64,000 nt of DNA. Origin: Plasmopara viticola (Eukaryota; Oomycota; Peronosporomycetes; Peronosporales; Peronosporaceae). The position numbers and the translations under genes are program-made. The stretch is from assembly GCA_001695595.3 (NCBI GenBank), contig MBPM02000075.1, positions 248,001-312,000 of the forward strand, in the 5' to 3' direction. Under the pieces are notes generated by a model, which was not told the DNA's origin, made no database searches, and was given only the letters and a program-made list of their open reading frames with translations. Positions 1-10,230 of this stretch are shown here, piece after piece (position 1 is the stretch's first letter; each line of letters starts with the position of its first letter).

Positions 1-1548
1 TTATATGCTTTGGGCGCCATTGGGGACCTTTGTAGGCCACTCCTCGCGCTCTATATATGAGCGATCTTATCCCACTTAGAATTTATACTCGGCATTTTCA
101 GAAGTTTGAAACAAGGTTGATTGGATTGCGGTTTACTGATATTCTTGAGTACACCTCCTTCAGTCTCTTCGAAGAGCATGGGTCAACCTTTAAGTATCAC
201 AATCCAATGATCTCCCGTCTTGGACAAAATGCTTGACGCCCATGGGCCTGATGTGCAATTTGCCTGTTTTGAAAATCAGTCGAATTCGGTGTAGTGACAA
301 GCCAAGCGCTGTAAACGCAAGTTTTGAGCGAAAATATAAGCATATATTTTAGCTGGTAGAAAGCGATAATTATAAATAGTTTTGGCAAATAGTATGTCGA
401 TTGAACATGTACCGAGAAAAAACGCTAACGTCGATAATGCTGTACTATACTGTAGCGAGCTTGTTTTGACAAGTACAACGCGAGACTTTAGCAATTACCA
501 GCGGTCATTTCATTGCGTAAGTTCCTTATTCCCTATGGATACAAATCAAGAGGCGAAAGCTACAGTCAACGTCAAGAGTTGTGTGATATGTGAAAATAAA
601 GTGTTGTCAGCTATTATTATTCGTTAAAGGGTAGCTTGATTGTGAGGGGGGCACTTTGGAGGTCAGTTGCGATGGAAGCTCGGGCGGCGAGTGAAGAAGA
701 AGTGATTGATGCTTAAAGCAATTCTATAGATGTTTTTATCGAATGGAAAGCATAAGCTAAGTTTAGTCATGTATTATCCTTTAAATCGACTATTTCAATC
801 ATCTCAAAGCGTATCATTGATATTTGCTCTATCTGGATTTTTACGGATCCTATTTGGTATTCGATCAGTAACATCTCTTGAGTCCCAATGGTTATGGATC
901 GTCGGGTCCTTGATCTTTTCGTCTATAATTTCGCAGCCCAGATTCATGTGAAAAGCACCAATGCATACGTATTTGATAATATATAACATTACGGAGTGAT
1001 TGTCGTTGGTGACCAATCTGGTGGTGAGGACAGTAACGTCACATGACTTGCTTTCGAGGAGATGCCATAAGTCCGGTTTTTGCTTTGTATTATCCACGGG
1101 CTCCCCAGTGACTTTCTTCTTGGTTTCAGAGCCACAAAATCTTGTAGGTTTCCCTTGTACTGTCTGTGTTCAATGGCGGCTTCAACGAGTTGTACTTCAG
1201 AGCCATCGGCCACATGTTCCTAAGAACTTTTTACCGACGCTTTAACAATTTGCGATACGGCTTTAACCCTACGGCGTGAAGCACCGGCTACTTCGAATCA
1301 TCGCCTATAAAATGTTGCAACTAGTTTCGTAAGATGCTACCATTTGATTAGTCGGATAACTTTTTTCGGAAAAACAATGTATGTATACCCGTCAGTAATG
1401 TCTTAAGTAGTGTTGAAGGTTATGACTGTTTCGCTCAGGGCTCGAATGCCATAGGGGTCGCTATAAACTACAGGGCTAGCGTGTGAAACATTAATATATT
1501 GAGCAGAAAATCGTTATACTTTCGCTGTCGATTCTGTAGATAATTATC
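1..1548. other. Mostly non-coding flank with a broken minus-strand reading frame
   Basis: No gene is recognised. Two overlapping minus-strand frames, about 1213-989 and 1097-804, could be two frames of one decayed protein. The first starts with GTG rather than ATG, and the switch between them would need a frameshift or an intron near 1090. No domain is recognised in either. The remainder is AT-rich sequence with many stops. I treat it as intergenic or old repeat sequence. Confidence 0.3.
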
Positions 1549-1607
1549 TAAGGGAGCCGCTAACTTCCACCCAATTTTCGCTTACTTCCACCAAGTCTGC
1601 GATTATA
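1549..1607 (+). repeat. Left terminal inverted repeat of the MULE
   Basis: It starts TAAGGGAGCCGCTAAC and pairs with the reverse complement of 4100-4159. Mismatches are scattered through the second half. Confidence 0.7.
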
Positions 1608-1787
1608 TAGAACCCCCGACCCCAATACACAACGGTGGTTAGCTACAGTTGCCCAAAAATAAATTTAAGGACTGTAACCTCTAACGCAAATGGATAAGAT
1701 TGCGCATCGCATCGTCATCTCTTACTCAACGCTCACCAAAACGCCCATTTTTAACGTCAAGACACTTCAGCTTTTACGATCTTCACA

Positions 1788-3652
1788 ATGAACTGCCGCC
1801 AAGAAATTTCAGAGCGTACCTACGGCAGTCTAAAAGAGGCACGCGATACACTCGACAACCTATTGCTATTTGAAGGATTTGTTCTGAGGGTCAAAAATAC
1901 CAGAAAAGCTGGTCACAGTCACAGAGCCGATGGTGAAGTGAAGGCTGTTTGCCTGGAGTGCTCCTGTTCTGGGAAAGCAGCCACACAACACCTTTTGAGC
2001 AGCGCAAACATATTCGCGCGAACCAGCGTACCGACTGTCAACTACCCTCGGCTGTCCGTCGGATGAAAGTAGCAGAAGAACAGTACAATTGGGCCGTGGA
2101 GCTTGATAATGCCGAGCACAACTACGAACATTTTTCAGACCCAGCCGTACATCCAAGAGGCCGCGTTCTCAGGCCTAATCACCGCGAGGAAATCCTTAGT
2201 CTCTGTAGGTCTCCTCTGGCACCTACGCGTGTTGTCGCCGCAATGCGCGACCAGGGAATCACCGTCACGCCTCGTGATGTGTACAACATTCGGGACCTAG
2301 AGCGCAGACGTATCCTGGCTGAAAGGTCCCCAATTGCTGCGTTGCTTAATATCCTTGAGGTCACTGCTTTTGATGCCCCGTACTACACGAAGTTTGACAA
2401 CCTTCGACGCCTTACCCACCTTTTCATTGTCTCTCCTTCGGCAAAGGGGATTTGCAGCACCTTTTCGGCCTGCAAGGTCTAGTTGATCAATTCAACATAC
2501 AAAACGAACCGTTTTGGTCTGCCTTTGATGCACGTTGTGGGGGTGACAGCTACGTCGCAATCTTTCACCTTGGCGTACTGCTTTATGGCATCAGAAAAAG
2601 AAGAAACAATCTCCGGGTGGTGCGCTTGATGGCGTGCGTCTTTGGTCAGTTTTCGGTTGTCCCGGGAACTTTTGTCGCAGATCGAGAACTCGGGCTGATG
2701 AACGCCCTCGACAGCGTTTCTCCTTGTGCCAACCATCTACTTTGTCGCTGGCATATCTCCAAAAATATCACGCCAAAGCTGAGAACGTTTAAGAGTATTG
2801 ATACCTTTACAGAACTGGTTCGGCAATGGAATTTCTTGTGTTCGCGTCGACAGTCAGCTCATTCGACCAGCAGCATGCAGCCATGCGGCAAAACTTCTCT
2901 ACTCAATAAATGACATACCTGGATAACACGTGGCTCATCTACAAAGACCGATTTGTTGCTGCCTCCTTGCGCAATAAAATACACTTCGGTCATACCACCA
3001 CATCAAAAGTCGAGAGTGCGCATTCGGCATTGAAAAAGTGGATCTCTGTCTCCACTGGCGATCTTTTCACGGTGGACGGCGCTTGGAGACTTGCTTGCCA
3101 TGGGCAACTTGCTGCAACCAAGCTCAAAACTGCGCACGAGCGTGCGATTGCCGACTCGCAGTCTAAAGCGATGTTCTCTGCCGTCATGGGCAAGGTATCG
3201 ATAGCAGGATTGCGATCAGCATTTCAGCAATACTACATGCGCCATAAAGCAGGTGAAAAGTGTCTTGGTATGTTCATTTCCAACTTTGGCCATCCTTGCA
3301 AGCACACATCTCGTGCAAGATTAGCGGCAGCGACAGCACCTACAGCAGGAGTGGTGCCGTTACCTCTCAGCGAATTTGATACCATTGATGGTTGGTGCAG
3401 CCATCTCGCGCAACTGTAGTCACTGGAGCCCCGCCATCGATTGAGGATACTTTTAAACGATTGCGAGAGGAGTTCGATGAAGCGCCCATTTACCGTTGGA
3501 GAGTAATTCTCGACCATCTTGGCGAATTGCCTGCTGCTGAAGTCCAGAATCCTCCAATGATTCGCAGTCGTGGTCGTCCGATCGGCTCCTTGAGTGCATC
3601 ACAATCGACACAGCGCAATCCTTCGGAGTTCGAGCTTTTTGAAGCATCTTGA
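1788..3652 (+). pseudogene. MULE transposase pseudogene
   Basis: Five consecutive open segments in different frames (about 1788-2066, 1949-2482, 2452-2913, 2910-3419, 3392-3652) read as one transposase with at least four frame changes. The first segment resembles the FAR1/WRKY-GCM1-type DNA-binding start of MULE proteins. The third carries the conserved MULE core around VADRELGLMNAL, which includes a catalytic-type Asp, followed by the C-x2-H signature LLCRWHISKN (about 2674-2770). The fourth has SKVESAHSALKKW, typical downstream of the core. The last ends with a basic RSRGRP tail and STQRNPSEFE, as in oomycete and fungal relatives. It is not translatable as one protein unless several switches are introns, and none shows convincing splice sites. 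Confidence 0.75.
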
Positions 3653-4099
3653 GGCCGCGAAGGAAACGCCGACAATGTAAGCAACCTGGTCATGACAACC
3701 ACCTCTTGATGCATCAATGCCTTCATCGATATCTGTATCGACCCCTCCCGCGGTCAATCTTGATACCCTGGGTTCTGGTGCTGACTGGGAGCACTTTACG
3801 TGGCCACTGAGGTTACTGCGCAGCAGCTAGAGGAGCTGGAAGCATTGACGGTTAATGTCGGTGGTGTCAAGGCACACGCTAACACTGTATGGAGGCACTT
3901 CGGCATTGACGCATGCCTGCGTTAGAATACATGCTCTTAATAGTCCTCAAATAGATGAGTAGTCCTCTCTCAAAGTGACTACAGCAGATTGTGCATTCAA
4001 ATTGACATGGGAAAAAAGTAGATTCGAGCAAAGCTGCCTTTTGTATATTTTGTCATGATAGAGGTATTTATAGCCAATCACCGTTGTGTATTGGGTTAG

Positions 4100-4159
4100 T
4101 ATATAGCCGCAGACTGGGCAAAGTTAGCAAAAACTGGGTGACAGTTAGCGGCTCCCTTA
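4100..4159 (-). repeat. Right terminal inverted repeat of the MULE
   Basis: Its reverse complement matches 1549-1607, starting TAAGGGAGCCGCTAAC. Confidence 0.7.
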
Positions 4160-4972
4160 TAATCTGATATATATTAAATGACCAATATGAGCATCACCTC
4201 TTAACGATCATTTCATCACCTTCTCCCTTCTAAGTAGCTCTCGTGTCTCCAGCGCTCTATTACATCTATCAGCTGCCATGCTTAGTGGTAAAAATTCTCA
4301 TCAAAATGTCTAGATTAGTGAATACAAACACCATTTAGTTACTAGTCTAATTTGTTTTATTATTTCAACGCAGCAAAAAAAATTTGGTCGAGAGAATTCG
4401 CAATTTTGCTCAAAATATTCATTTCGAGCATTCTTTTTGAACCCTTACAACTCCAGCACTGCGTGTTGCCTACACGAAGCAGGCAACAGCAACAGAACAA
4501 GCGACAAACTCTTTGTGTACTGAGTCTAAATAGGTTGCACCAGTCATTTATCGTTATCTTGCGAAAGGAGTCGCCGCGAACAAATCGTAGCATTCTACAG
4601 CAACCGATTTCATTACTTTTTGTCCGCAATAATCGCGCATCTAAGCTGCAATAGATACCGCTCGGTCGTCAAAACATTTACTCACTTAAAATTGCCCAAC
4701 ACTGTCTTGATAAGCGCCGCGTCATCCATCACACTATGATAGTCACTCACAGCCACGTTCCCTCGCCTTTGAATATTTTGCACCACATCTTTCACCAGCT
4801 ATCAATCGGCGTCATTTTCTCTCACGACCTTGCGTACATCGTGTCCTGCCAGTGCTTGTGCCCATGCTCGTCCATGACTGCGTAATGCACCCGCTATAAT
4901 TACCACTAGCGCCGTTTAGCAAAAGATGGGGTGGTCCACACGAGCAAAACATACATTACTCTTGATAAAGCA
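4160..4972. other. Intergenic region upstream of the DNAJC9 homologue
   Basis: No coding similarity is recognised. Overlapping open frames on both strands around 4352-4654 look like chance frames in low-complexity sequence. The last 200 bases probably hold the promoter and 5' UTR of the J-protein gene, but no defined core-promoter element was identified. Confidence 0.4.
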
Positions 4973-6034
4973 ATGGCAGCTGCGCTGATTCACGCCGAAT
5001 TTGGGGACGACTGCGATCTCTACGCTGTGCTGTGTGTAGAGCGCTCGGCCACTACCAAGGAGATCAATCGGGCTTACCGCAAGCTAGCGCTGAAATTTGT
5101 GCGTCATTTCAGCGATACTTTTGTCGATAAATGAAGCGCCTGACTCTTCTGTGCAGCACCCCGACAAACAACGCGGTGATGATGTATCTTGCGCTAAGGC
5201 AACGGCCAAGTTTCAGGCCTTGAGTGCTATTCATTCAATACTAAACAACAAAGAGGCACGCGCGGTGTACGATGAATCGGGTACAATCTTGGCAGACGAC
5301 CATGACGACAAGTCGCCTTCCTCTCAAATGTGGACGCAATACTTTGCACGCATTTTTCCAAAGGTCACAAAGGAAGACATTACTAAGTTTCAAGAGGAAT
5401 ATCGTTTTTCTGACGAAGAGAGACGCGACGTGCTGGCCGCTTATATCAAGTACGAGGGCGAGATGAAGCATGTCATGGACACGATCATGCTTTCGACTGA
5501 TGACGATGAAGGGCGCTTCGCAGAGATGATACAGAAGGCGATCGAGATCAAGGAGGTGGGATCAAAGCTTGGTGACACACACTTTGTTTGTCTTTGCTCT
5601 GACACCATTGATATTTATTGAGGCAAGGTAAAAGCTTTTCCGGCGTGGTGTGAGTATATGAAAAAGCAGCGACCAGCATTCTCATCAAATCAAAAGCGCG
5701 AATCTTCCAAGCGCAAAGAGGAAGCTCGTGAGGCTGAAGCGCTTTTCAACAAAATTCGCGGCAAGCAGCAAAAGCGTGGCGAGAGTTTAGATAGCACCGC
5801 ATGCAGTATCGAAAGGTGAGAGACGGCAATTTTCCTTTAATTAGTATTTTGCTGACTCGTGCAAATAGGAAGCGCGGATTCGAAACTTTGCTGGGCAATT
5901 TAGAAGCTAAGTACGCCGACAAGAGGAAAGAATTTAAGCGTAAAGCTGTGCCGTGCAATGAGCCCAGCGAGGAGGATTTTCTAGCCGCCCAATCGAGGCT
6001 GATCGTTGCAAGTAAACGAAAAAGGAAAAAGTAG
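4973..6034 (+). CDS. DNAJC9: J-domain co-chaperone, DNAJC9 family
   Basis: Four exons (4973-5098, 5157-5555, 5628-5815, 5869-6034) with GT-AG introns of 58, 72 and 53 bases join in frame to 292 residues. The J-domain is at about residues 13-85. Its HPD tripeptide, which stimulates Hsp70 ATPase, is created exactly across intron 1 (LALKF then HPDKQ). The middle region has the FSDEERRDVLAAY stretch of the DNAJC9 family, and the C terminus is very basic (ends KRKRKK), as in this nuclear histone H3-H4 co-chaperone. I chose the ATG at 4973; the frame is open to a GTG at 4931, and an ATG at 4926 lies in another frame. Human DNAJC9 has 260 residues, so the length fits. Every splice site follows the protein alignment, so the model is good. 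Confidence 0.9.
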
Positions 6035-6399
6035 GCAGCATTTTAAAGTCTGAGTTAATCTTGGTTATCAGCTATATTAATGCGAGTACATGATATTTAC
6101 TTTAACATTAATTCTGTGGTCTACGCGGCACCGCTCAGCATATGTGATGAAAAAGTAATCGGCACACGTACAATGGAAAGGTCAGTATTATTAGATTCTG
6201 GAGGCACAACGTGTACTTGCCGACTAGCGTTGCCGAGAACGACCAACTGAACCAAGCGATGCCCGGTCGAACACAGAGGGTATCTGTACCAATCAGAAAG
6301 GGCTATAATCGCGCTTTAAATACTTACCACAGTAAATGGTACATTACGCTTTTGTCGAATGTACCAGTCGATTATTTGATAGAGCTGTCTATACTTTTC
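6035..6399. other. Short intergenic region between DNAJC9 and the LINE
   Basis: No gene is seen. The open frame running from 6211 into the LINE start has no recognisable content. Confidence 0.4.
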
Positions 6400-6567
6400 G
6401 GAAAAGGTTGGGGTGACGCCCTCCTTCCAAGCGCGGGGGCTAAATGCTCGCGCGCTTCGGGCAGGTGCTCTCGAGCATCTGCAGGTCTCTAACGAGTCTC
6501 ACCCTCGACGCGACGGTCTCCAGCACCAGGCCAAACCCCATTCCACGCCCTTAACCGCGCCAACCGC

Positions 6568-6730
6568 ATCCGGATTGGCTCCTTTAATGTGAATTCTCTA
6601 GGTTCGAAGCGCAAGAAGCACGAAACACTCCCCGAAGATCTCCGGCGCTATCGCGTCGATATCCTTGGCCTCCGAGAAACCAAGACCTACGATAGAGGTG
6701 AGCACCGCATTCATGACTTCCTTCTAACCC
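6568..6730 (+). pseudogene. LINE endonuclease N-terminal fragment
   Basis: The frame reads IGSFNVNSLG and, about 25 residues later, VDILGLRETKT. These are the first two conserved blocks of APE-like endonucleases of LINEs; the Asn and Glu metal-site residues are visible. The frame then enters the A-tract, and the rest of the endonuclease is deleted. Confidence 0.7.
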
Positions 6731-6828
6731 TGAAAAAAAAAAAAAAACGAAGCCAAGACCGAAGTCACCGAAATCCGCCGCCACTGCAACCCGTCGGGCG
6801 CCACTTGACACGCCCGATCCCGGGAAGA

Positions 6829-7500
6829 AACCTGGCGCCACACTAAGAAGCTCGGAACACTCCTCGGCGATATTGAAGATCTATCCCGACGCAAGTCCCT
6901 AGCCACCCTCGCGCTCCACCGCCTCTGGTCCGTCTGGCTCCGCCCCACGTTCATTTCACCCAAGACACGCATTCGATTGTACAACACCTACGTTCTACCG
7001 ATTCTGCTGTACAACTGGGCTCTTACCAAGTCAGAGCTCCACAGCCTCGAGAGTTTCCATCGCCGCCGGCTTCGCTACGCTCTTGGCTATCGCTACCCCC
7101 GACCCATTTCGAATGCAAGACTACGACCTCTGTGATGAGCGGCCGCTGAGACTACGACTGACACAAGCTTGCTGGCGCCTGTTTGGCCATGTACTTCGCC
7201 GCAATCCCGACATTCCAGCTAACCTCTAGATGCGTGCCTACTTCTTCTCCACCGCAGCAAATTGGCGCGGACGTCCCCGCACCACGCTCCCCTCAACACT
7301 CGACCACAACCTTGTTTCCCGTGGCTCCGGCTCTCGACTCCGGATAGCACAAGACCTCGAAGTGGTACGTACCCTTGCACAAGACCGAAAGAAATGGAAG
7401 ACCCTCACGACCTCAGTGCTGGATGCACTGCCCGCCGAACGAGACCCGACGTATGCGGACACCACTCTATGCCGTGGACTAGCCAGACTGAGCCTAGCAC
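6829..7500 (+). pseudogene. LINE reverse transcriptase C-terminal fragment
   Basis: The frame from 6829 contains TKKLGTLLGDIEDL and IRLYNTYVLPILLYNWA, the late RT/thumb blocks of LINE polymerases. After a frame break near 7100 comes WRLFGHVLRRNPD and later NWRGRPRTT, the family's C-terminal GHVLR and GRPR motifs. The catalytic FADD segment is absent because it lies in the deleted middle. There is at least one frameshift and an in-frame stop near 7227. Confidence 0.75.
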
Positions 7501-7542
7501 GTGCATAACTTGGCAACGCGATAACCTAATACATTACATTAC

Positions 7543-7914
7543 AGCTGTACTTACTACAACCTGCCAAATTGTTTTACACAAAAAATTAGCGTCAGTGTCT
7601 GGATTGTGACCACTTTTGCGTTTTGTAAACTATGTACGACGTCCCAATTTGGCTTTTTGACCTAATTGTCAACACACATCGAGGGGGCTGACTATTTTTT
7701 CTCGATCATGTTGAGAGAAAGTGGGTCAATGATGCAGATTCATGATAAAATCCACTGCCATGTCACTTAAATTTCTGCAACTGGAACCAGGTTGATTTCA
7801 TGAAATACACCATTTAGTCTGGTGGCGGGCAATCCTGCTATTTCCCTACCAAAGATAGCACGGATGTGACGAGTCCCTTAGGATCAAACCTGACTCGTGC
7901 ACAAGTGTTTAAAG
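7543..7914. other. Intergenic, nothing recognised
   Basis: AT-rich sequence between the LINE tail and the copia-like left LTR. No coding or structured element was found. Confidence 0.4.
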
Positions 7915-8300
7915 GTCGGGTCGGACGCAAAGGATTGAGAGGAAGACGACTTGTGGTCGAAGGGGTAAAAATCCAAAAGTGATATATTCCTACTCAGTTG
8001 TAAATCCAGAAGTGATGTATTCAAATTAATTCGCACTATTGCTACATCTAAGCTCACTCGTTCTTTTTAAATGCGCAACCATAAAGGTTATTCGGGTATG
8101 TTCTAAACTTATTGAGAATCCACTGTGAAGCTATTGTCATGGGTTGTGTGTCCACAGTAGAGGGTTTTGTACCCACACCCCGTTCCAGCATAAAATTCGT
8201 TAGTTTCATGACACTTTTACGTGCAGGCTAGCTCGTCCATCAGTTCACCAGTTGTCACGACTATGCAAAACATGCACATATACGCAGTATGCCCTACTTA
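7915..8300 (-). repeat. Probable 3' LTR of the copia relic
   Basis: It aligns by eye with 9125-9500 over most of its length, with many substitutions and indels. This is consistent with an old insertion. Confidence 0.5.
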
Positions 8301-8344
8301 GAACCAGAAAATTTACCGCCACAAGGTGTGTTTGTGTTTGGTCG

Positions 8345-9000
8345 CTCTACGCCGTAAGGCATAACCGTAGACGAAAGTGGCATGCTTGACTCTCCCGAGC
8401 GCCTTCGTCAGTCCATTTGCAGTCACATCTACGTCGGCTTGTACTCAAGCATGATGTATTCGTCTTTCTTTTACTCACGTAGAAAGTAATACTTGATGAT
8501 AATGTGCTTAATCTGCCCATGCAAAGTCGATTTTTGCCAACGAGATGCATCCGAGGTTGTCTAAATAGATCGTCGTTGGCCTTCCCAATGCACAGCGCAT
8601 ATCATCCTACAGCAGGCGCAGCCATACGTCTTGTTAGTTGAAGAGTGTAATACCATGATTTCCGCTTCGATACTCGATGTCGCCACCGCAGATTGCCTTC
8701 ACGATACCACGATACTGTTGTGAAAGAAGATTTGGCCCGTCGTTAAGCAATGAGAATCAAAATCACTCGCCCTTGAAGCATCCCTAAAACCCGATAGCTC
8801 TTTTTTGCTCATCCCGTCGAACCCGATACTGTAGTTTGCAATCGTATTCAAGCACTCCAGACTGCGCTTAAATGCAATCCAATGTCGCTCTATATACCGC
8901 TAACAGTGTCGCTCACTATGTCTGCGATGTCTGGACGTGTACACGCTGCAACATACGTTGATGCACCACCCAGCTGTCAGCACGGTCACTTAAGAACGAA
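8345..9000 (-). pseudogene. Ty1/copia RNase H remnant
   Basis: Read on the minus strand in changing frames it shows the late copia pol landmarks in order: a TRPDIA block near 8950, HWIAFKRSLEYL near 8880, GFRDASRASDF near 8790, GGDIEYRS near 8690, and the terminal KHIIIKYYFLRE then NGLTKALGR near 8480-8380. Many frameshifts and stops are present. The order and spacing of the motifs make the identification firm although no long frame survives. Confidence 0.7.
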
Positions 9001-9124
9001 TCCGTCGTCCTCTTTAGGCTAAGTTACCTTCATTTTCTCTTTTGCTTGTCTATGCACCTTCTTCCAGCAGCTCAACGGCTTAATATTTGGCGTCGCGTCC
9101 GTGCTTGACTTTTACAATCGCTTG

Positions 9125-9500
9125 AAAGGATGAGTCGGAAGCAGAGGATTAAGCCGAGGACGGCAGAGGGAACACAAAGTGATATATTCAAGACTCAGCT
9201 CGCACTTTTGCTACATTTAAACTTACTCAAGTGATATATTCAAGACTCAGTTCGCACCTTTGCTACATTTAAACTTATTCAGAAATGTTAAACCCATGTG
9301 AACCTATTGTGAGTCGGTTATGTATCTTCAGAAGTATGGTTGTGTACAAACACCCAAATCAGCATTAAATCTGTTTGCCAGCTTTACATGCAGTCTAAAC
9401 GTTATACCGATTGTAACCGATTAACTAGTTGTCACCGCCTTTCAAACACGCAAAAGATGCACATATCTCACAGCCGCAGCATCAATCTTAACGCTAAGTA
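9125..9500 (-). repeat. Probable 5' LTR of the copia relic
   Basis: It is the partner of 7915-8300. A 50-base segment at its left end (GTGATATATTCAAGACTCAG...) is itself duplicated in tandem at about 9179-9280. Confidence 0.5.
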
Positions 9501-9510
9501 CCTCCTTAGA

Positions 9511-10183
9511 GATTTGCGAGATCGCTTCATATAAAAGTGATAAAAACTTGACCGCTGTTTTGGATCAAATGACCACTACCTCGGCTATGCCATCGGCTTC
9601 ACAAGCATCTTTCTGTTTTGATATTAGCAATTTAAAAAGCGCATTCACTGACGTGATAAATCCAAGATTATCTTGCCTTCCTTCGCACCGGCATCCGCCT
9701 TTATAGAAGTAATGTGCCAAGCGCATTTCTCGACAAGCTTACTATCTTACCTCCTTGCAAGTCATAAGTTTCTTGATAAGCGCCATGCGTCGCCGAAAAT
9801 GCTTGCAGTTTCATCGAGAAGACCCGTGCAGTTTTGATTGAATGCAATTTTTTCTTGACGCACCGACGTCTCCATTGACGTTCAGCAAAGAGATCTACTC
9901 ATCAGAGTTCCCGATTAGGGGAATTCGCGCCGATATAAATGAGAATACACGGAAGTCATGAAGTCGAGTTGGCTGTGCCGCGCCGGCAAACCGCAAACGC
10001 TGTCCACGACGAGAACTACTAAGCCAATTACGCGTCACTCTGCGTGCATCGACATAGCCGCTCCCTTGATATTTTGGCGTAAAGCCGACCATCCCTTGCA
10101 TGCAACAAGCGCTCTTTGTTTTGAGTGTTGCAATCAATCCAGTGTGTACTGTCGAAGCCTGCGCAGCCAAGCAAAATATGCAT

Positions 10184-10185
<2 letters not shown>
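9511..10185. other. Unidentified sequence next to the copia relic
   Basis: No domain is recognised. The open minus-strand frame 10170-9895 has no family resemblance that I can defend. It could be a gag-side remnant of the neighbouring retroelement, but this is only a guess from its position. Confidence 0.25.

Positions 10186-10229
<44 letters not shown>
10186..10229. repeat. AT dinucleotide microsatellite
   Basis: An uninterrupted (AT)n run of about 44 bases, followed by tatacgcg. No function is implied. Confidence 0.95.

Positions 10230-10230
<1 letters not shown>

Larger units (their letters stand above)
1549..4159 (+). mobile_element. Mutator-like DNA transposon (MULE), degenerate, with terminal inverted repeats
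   Basis: The element is bounded by imperfect inverted repeats of about 60 bp. Both ends begin TAAGGGAGCCGCTAAC when read inwards, and both continue through a CACCCA..TTTTCGC/TTTTTGC section to an AGTCTGCG block. The interior (1788-3652) encodes a broken transposase of the MULE/FAR1-like type. The short flanks (taattatct on the left, tataatct on the right) resemble an 8-9 bp target duplication with one indel, in keeping with the 8-11 bp expected for Mutator elements, but the match is not clean. At about 2.6 kb it is near a minimal autonomous size. It is immobile because its transposase frame is broken several times. Confidence 0.75.
6400..7542 (+). mobile_element. Internally deleted LINE (non-LTR retrotransposon)
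   Basis: It starts GGAAAAGGTTGGGGTG and ends in a short CATTACATTAC tail, as expected for target-primed reverse transcription. It keeps the start of an APE-type endonuclease (about 6568-6730) and the end of a reverse transcriptase with the LINE C-terminal domain (about 6829-7500). The middle is missing, with an A-tract at 6733-6746 close to the join. Two shorter relatives lie at 22651-22973 and 55848-56178 and share the same two ends. The word agctgt flanks both ends (about 6384 and 7543) but is too short to prove a target duplication. Confidence 0.8.
7915..9510 (-). mobile_element. Decayed Ty1/copia LTR retrotransposon
   Basis: Two diverged direct repeats (7915-8300 and 9125-9500) flank minus-strand fragments of a copia RNase H. 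The repeats share GTGATATATTC, a GCTACAT block, GTTGTGT and AGCATAAA words in the same order. The element reads right to left, and only the end of pol survives between the LTRs, so most of the body is deleted. The boundaries are by eye, and the LTR termini are not resolved. Confidence 0.6.

Noticed and set aside
10186..10229. TATA-rich promoter
   Set aside because: It is a plain AT microsatellite with no gene behind it.
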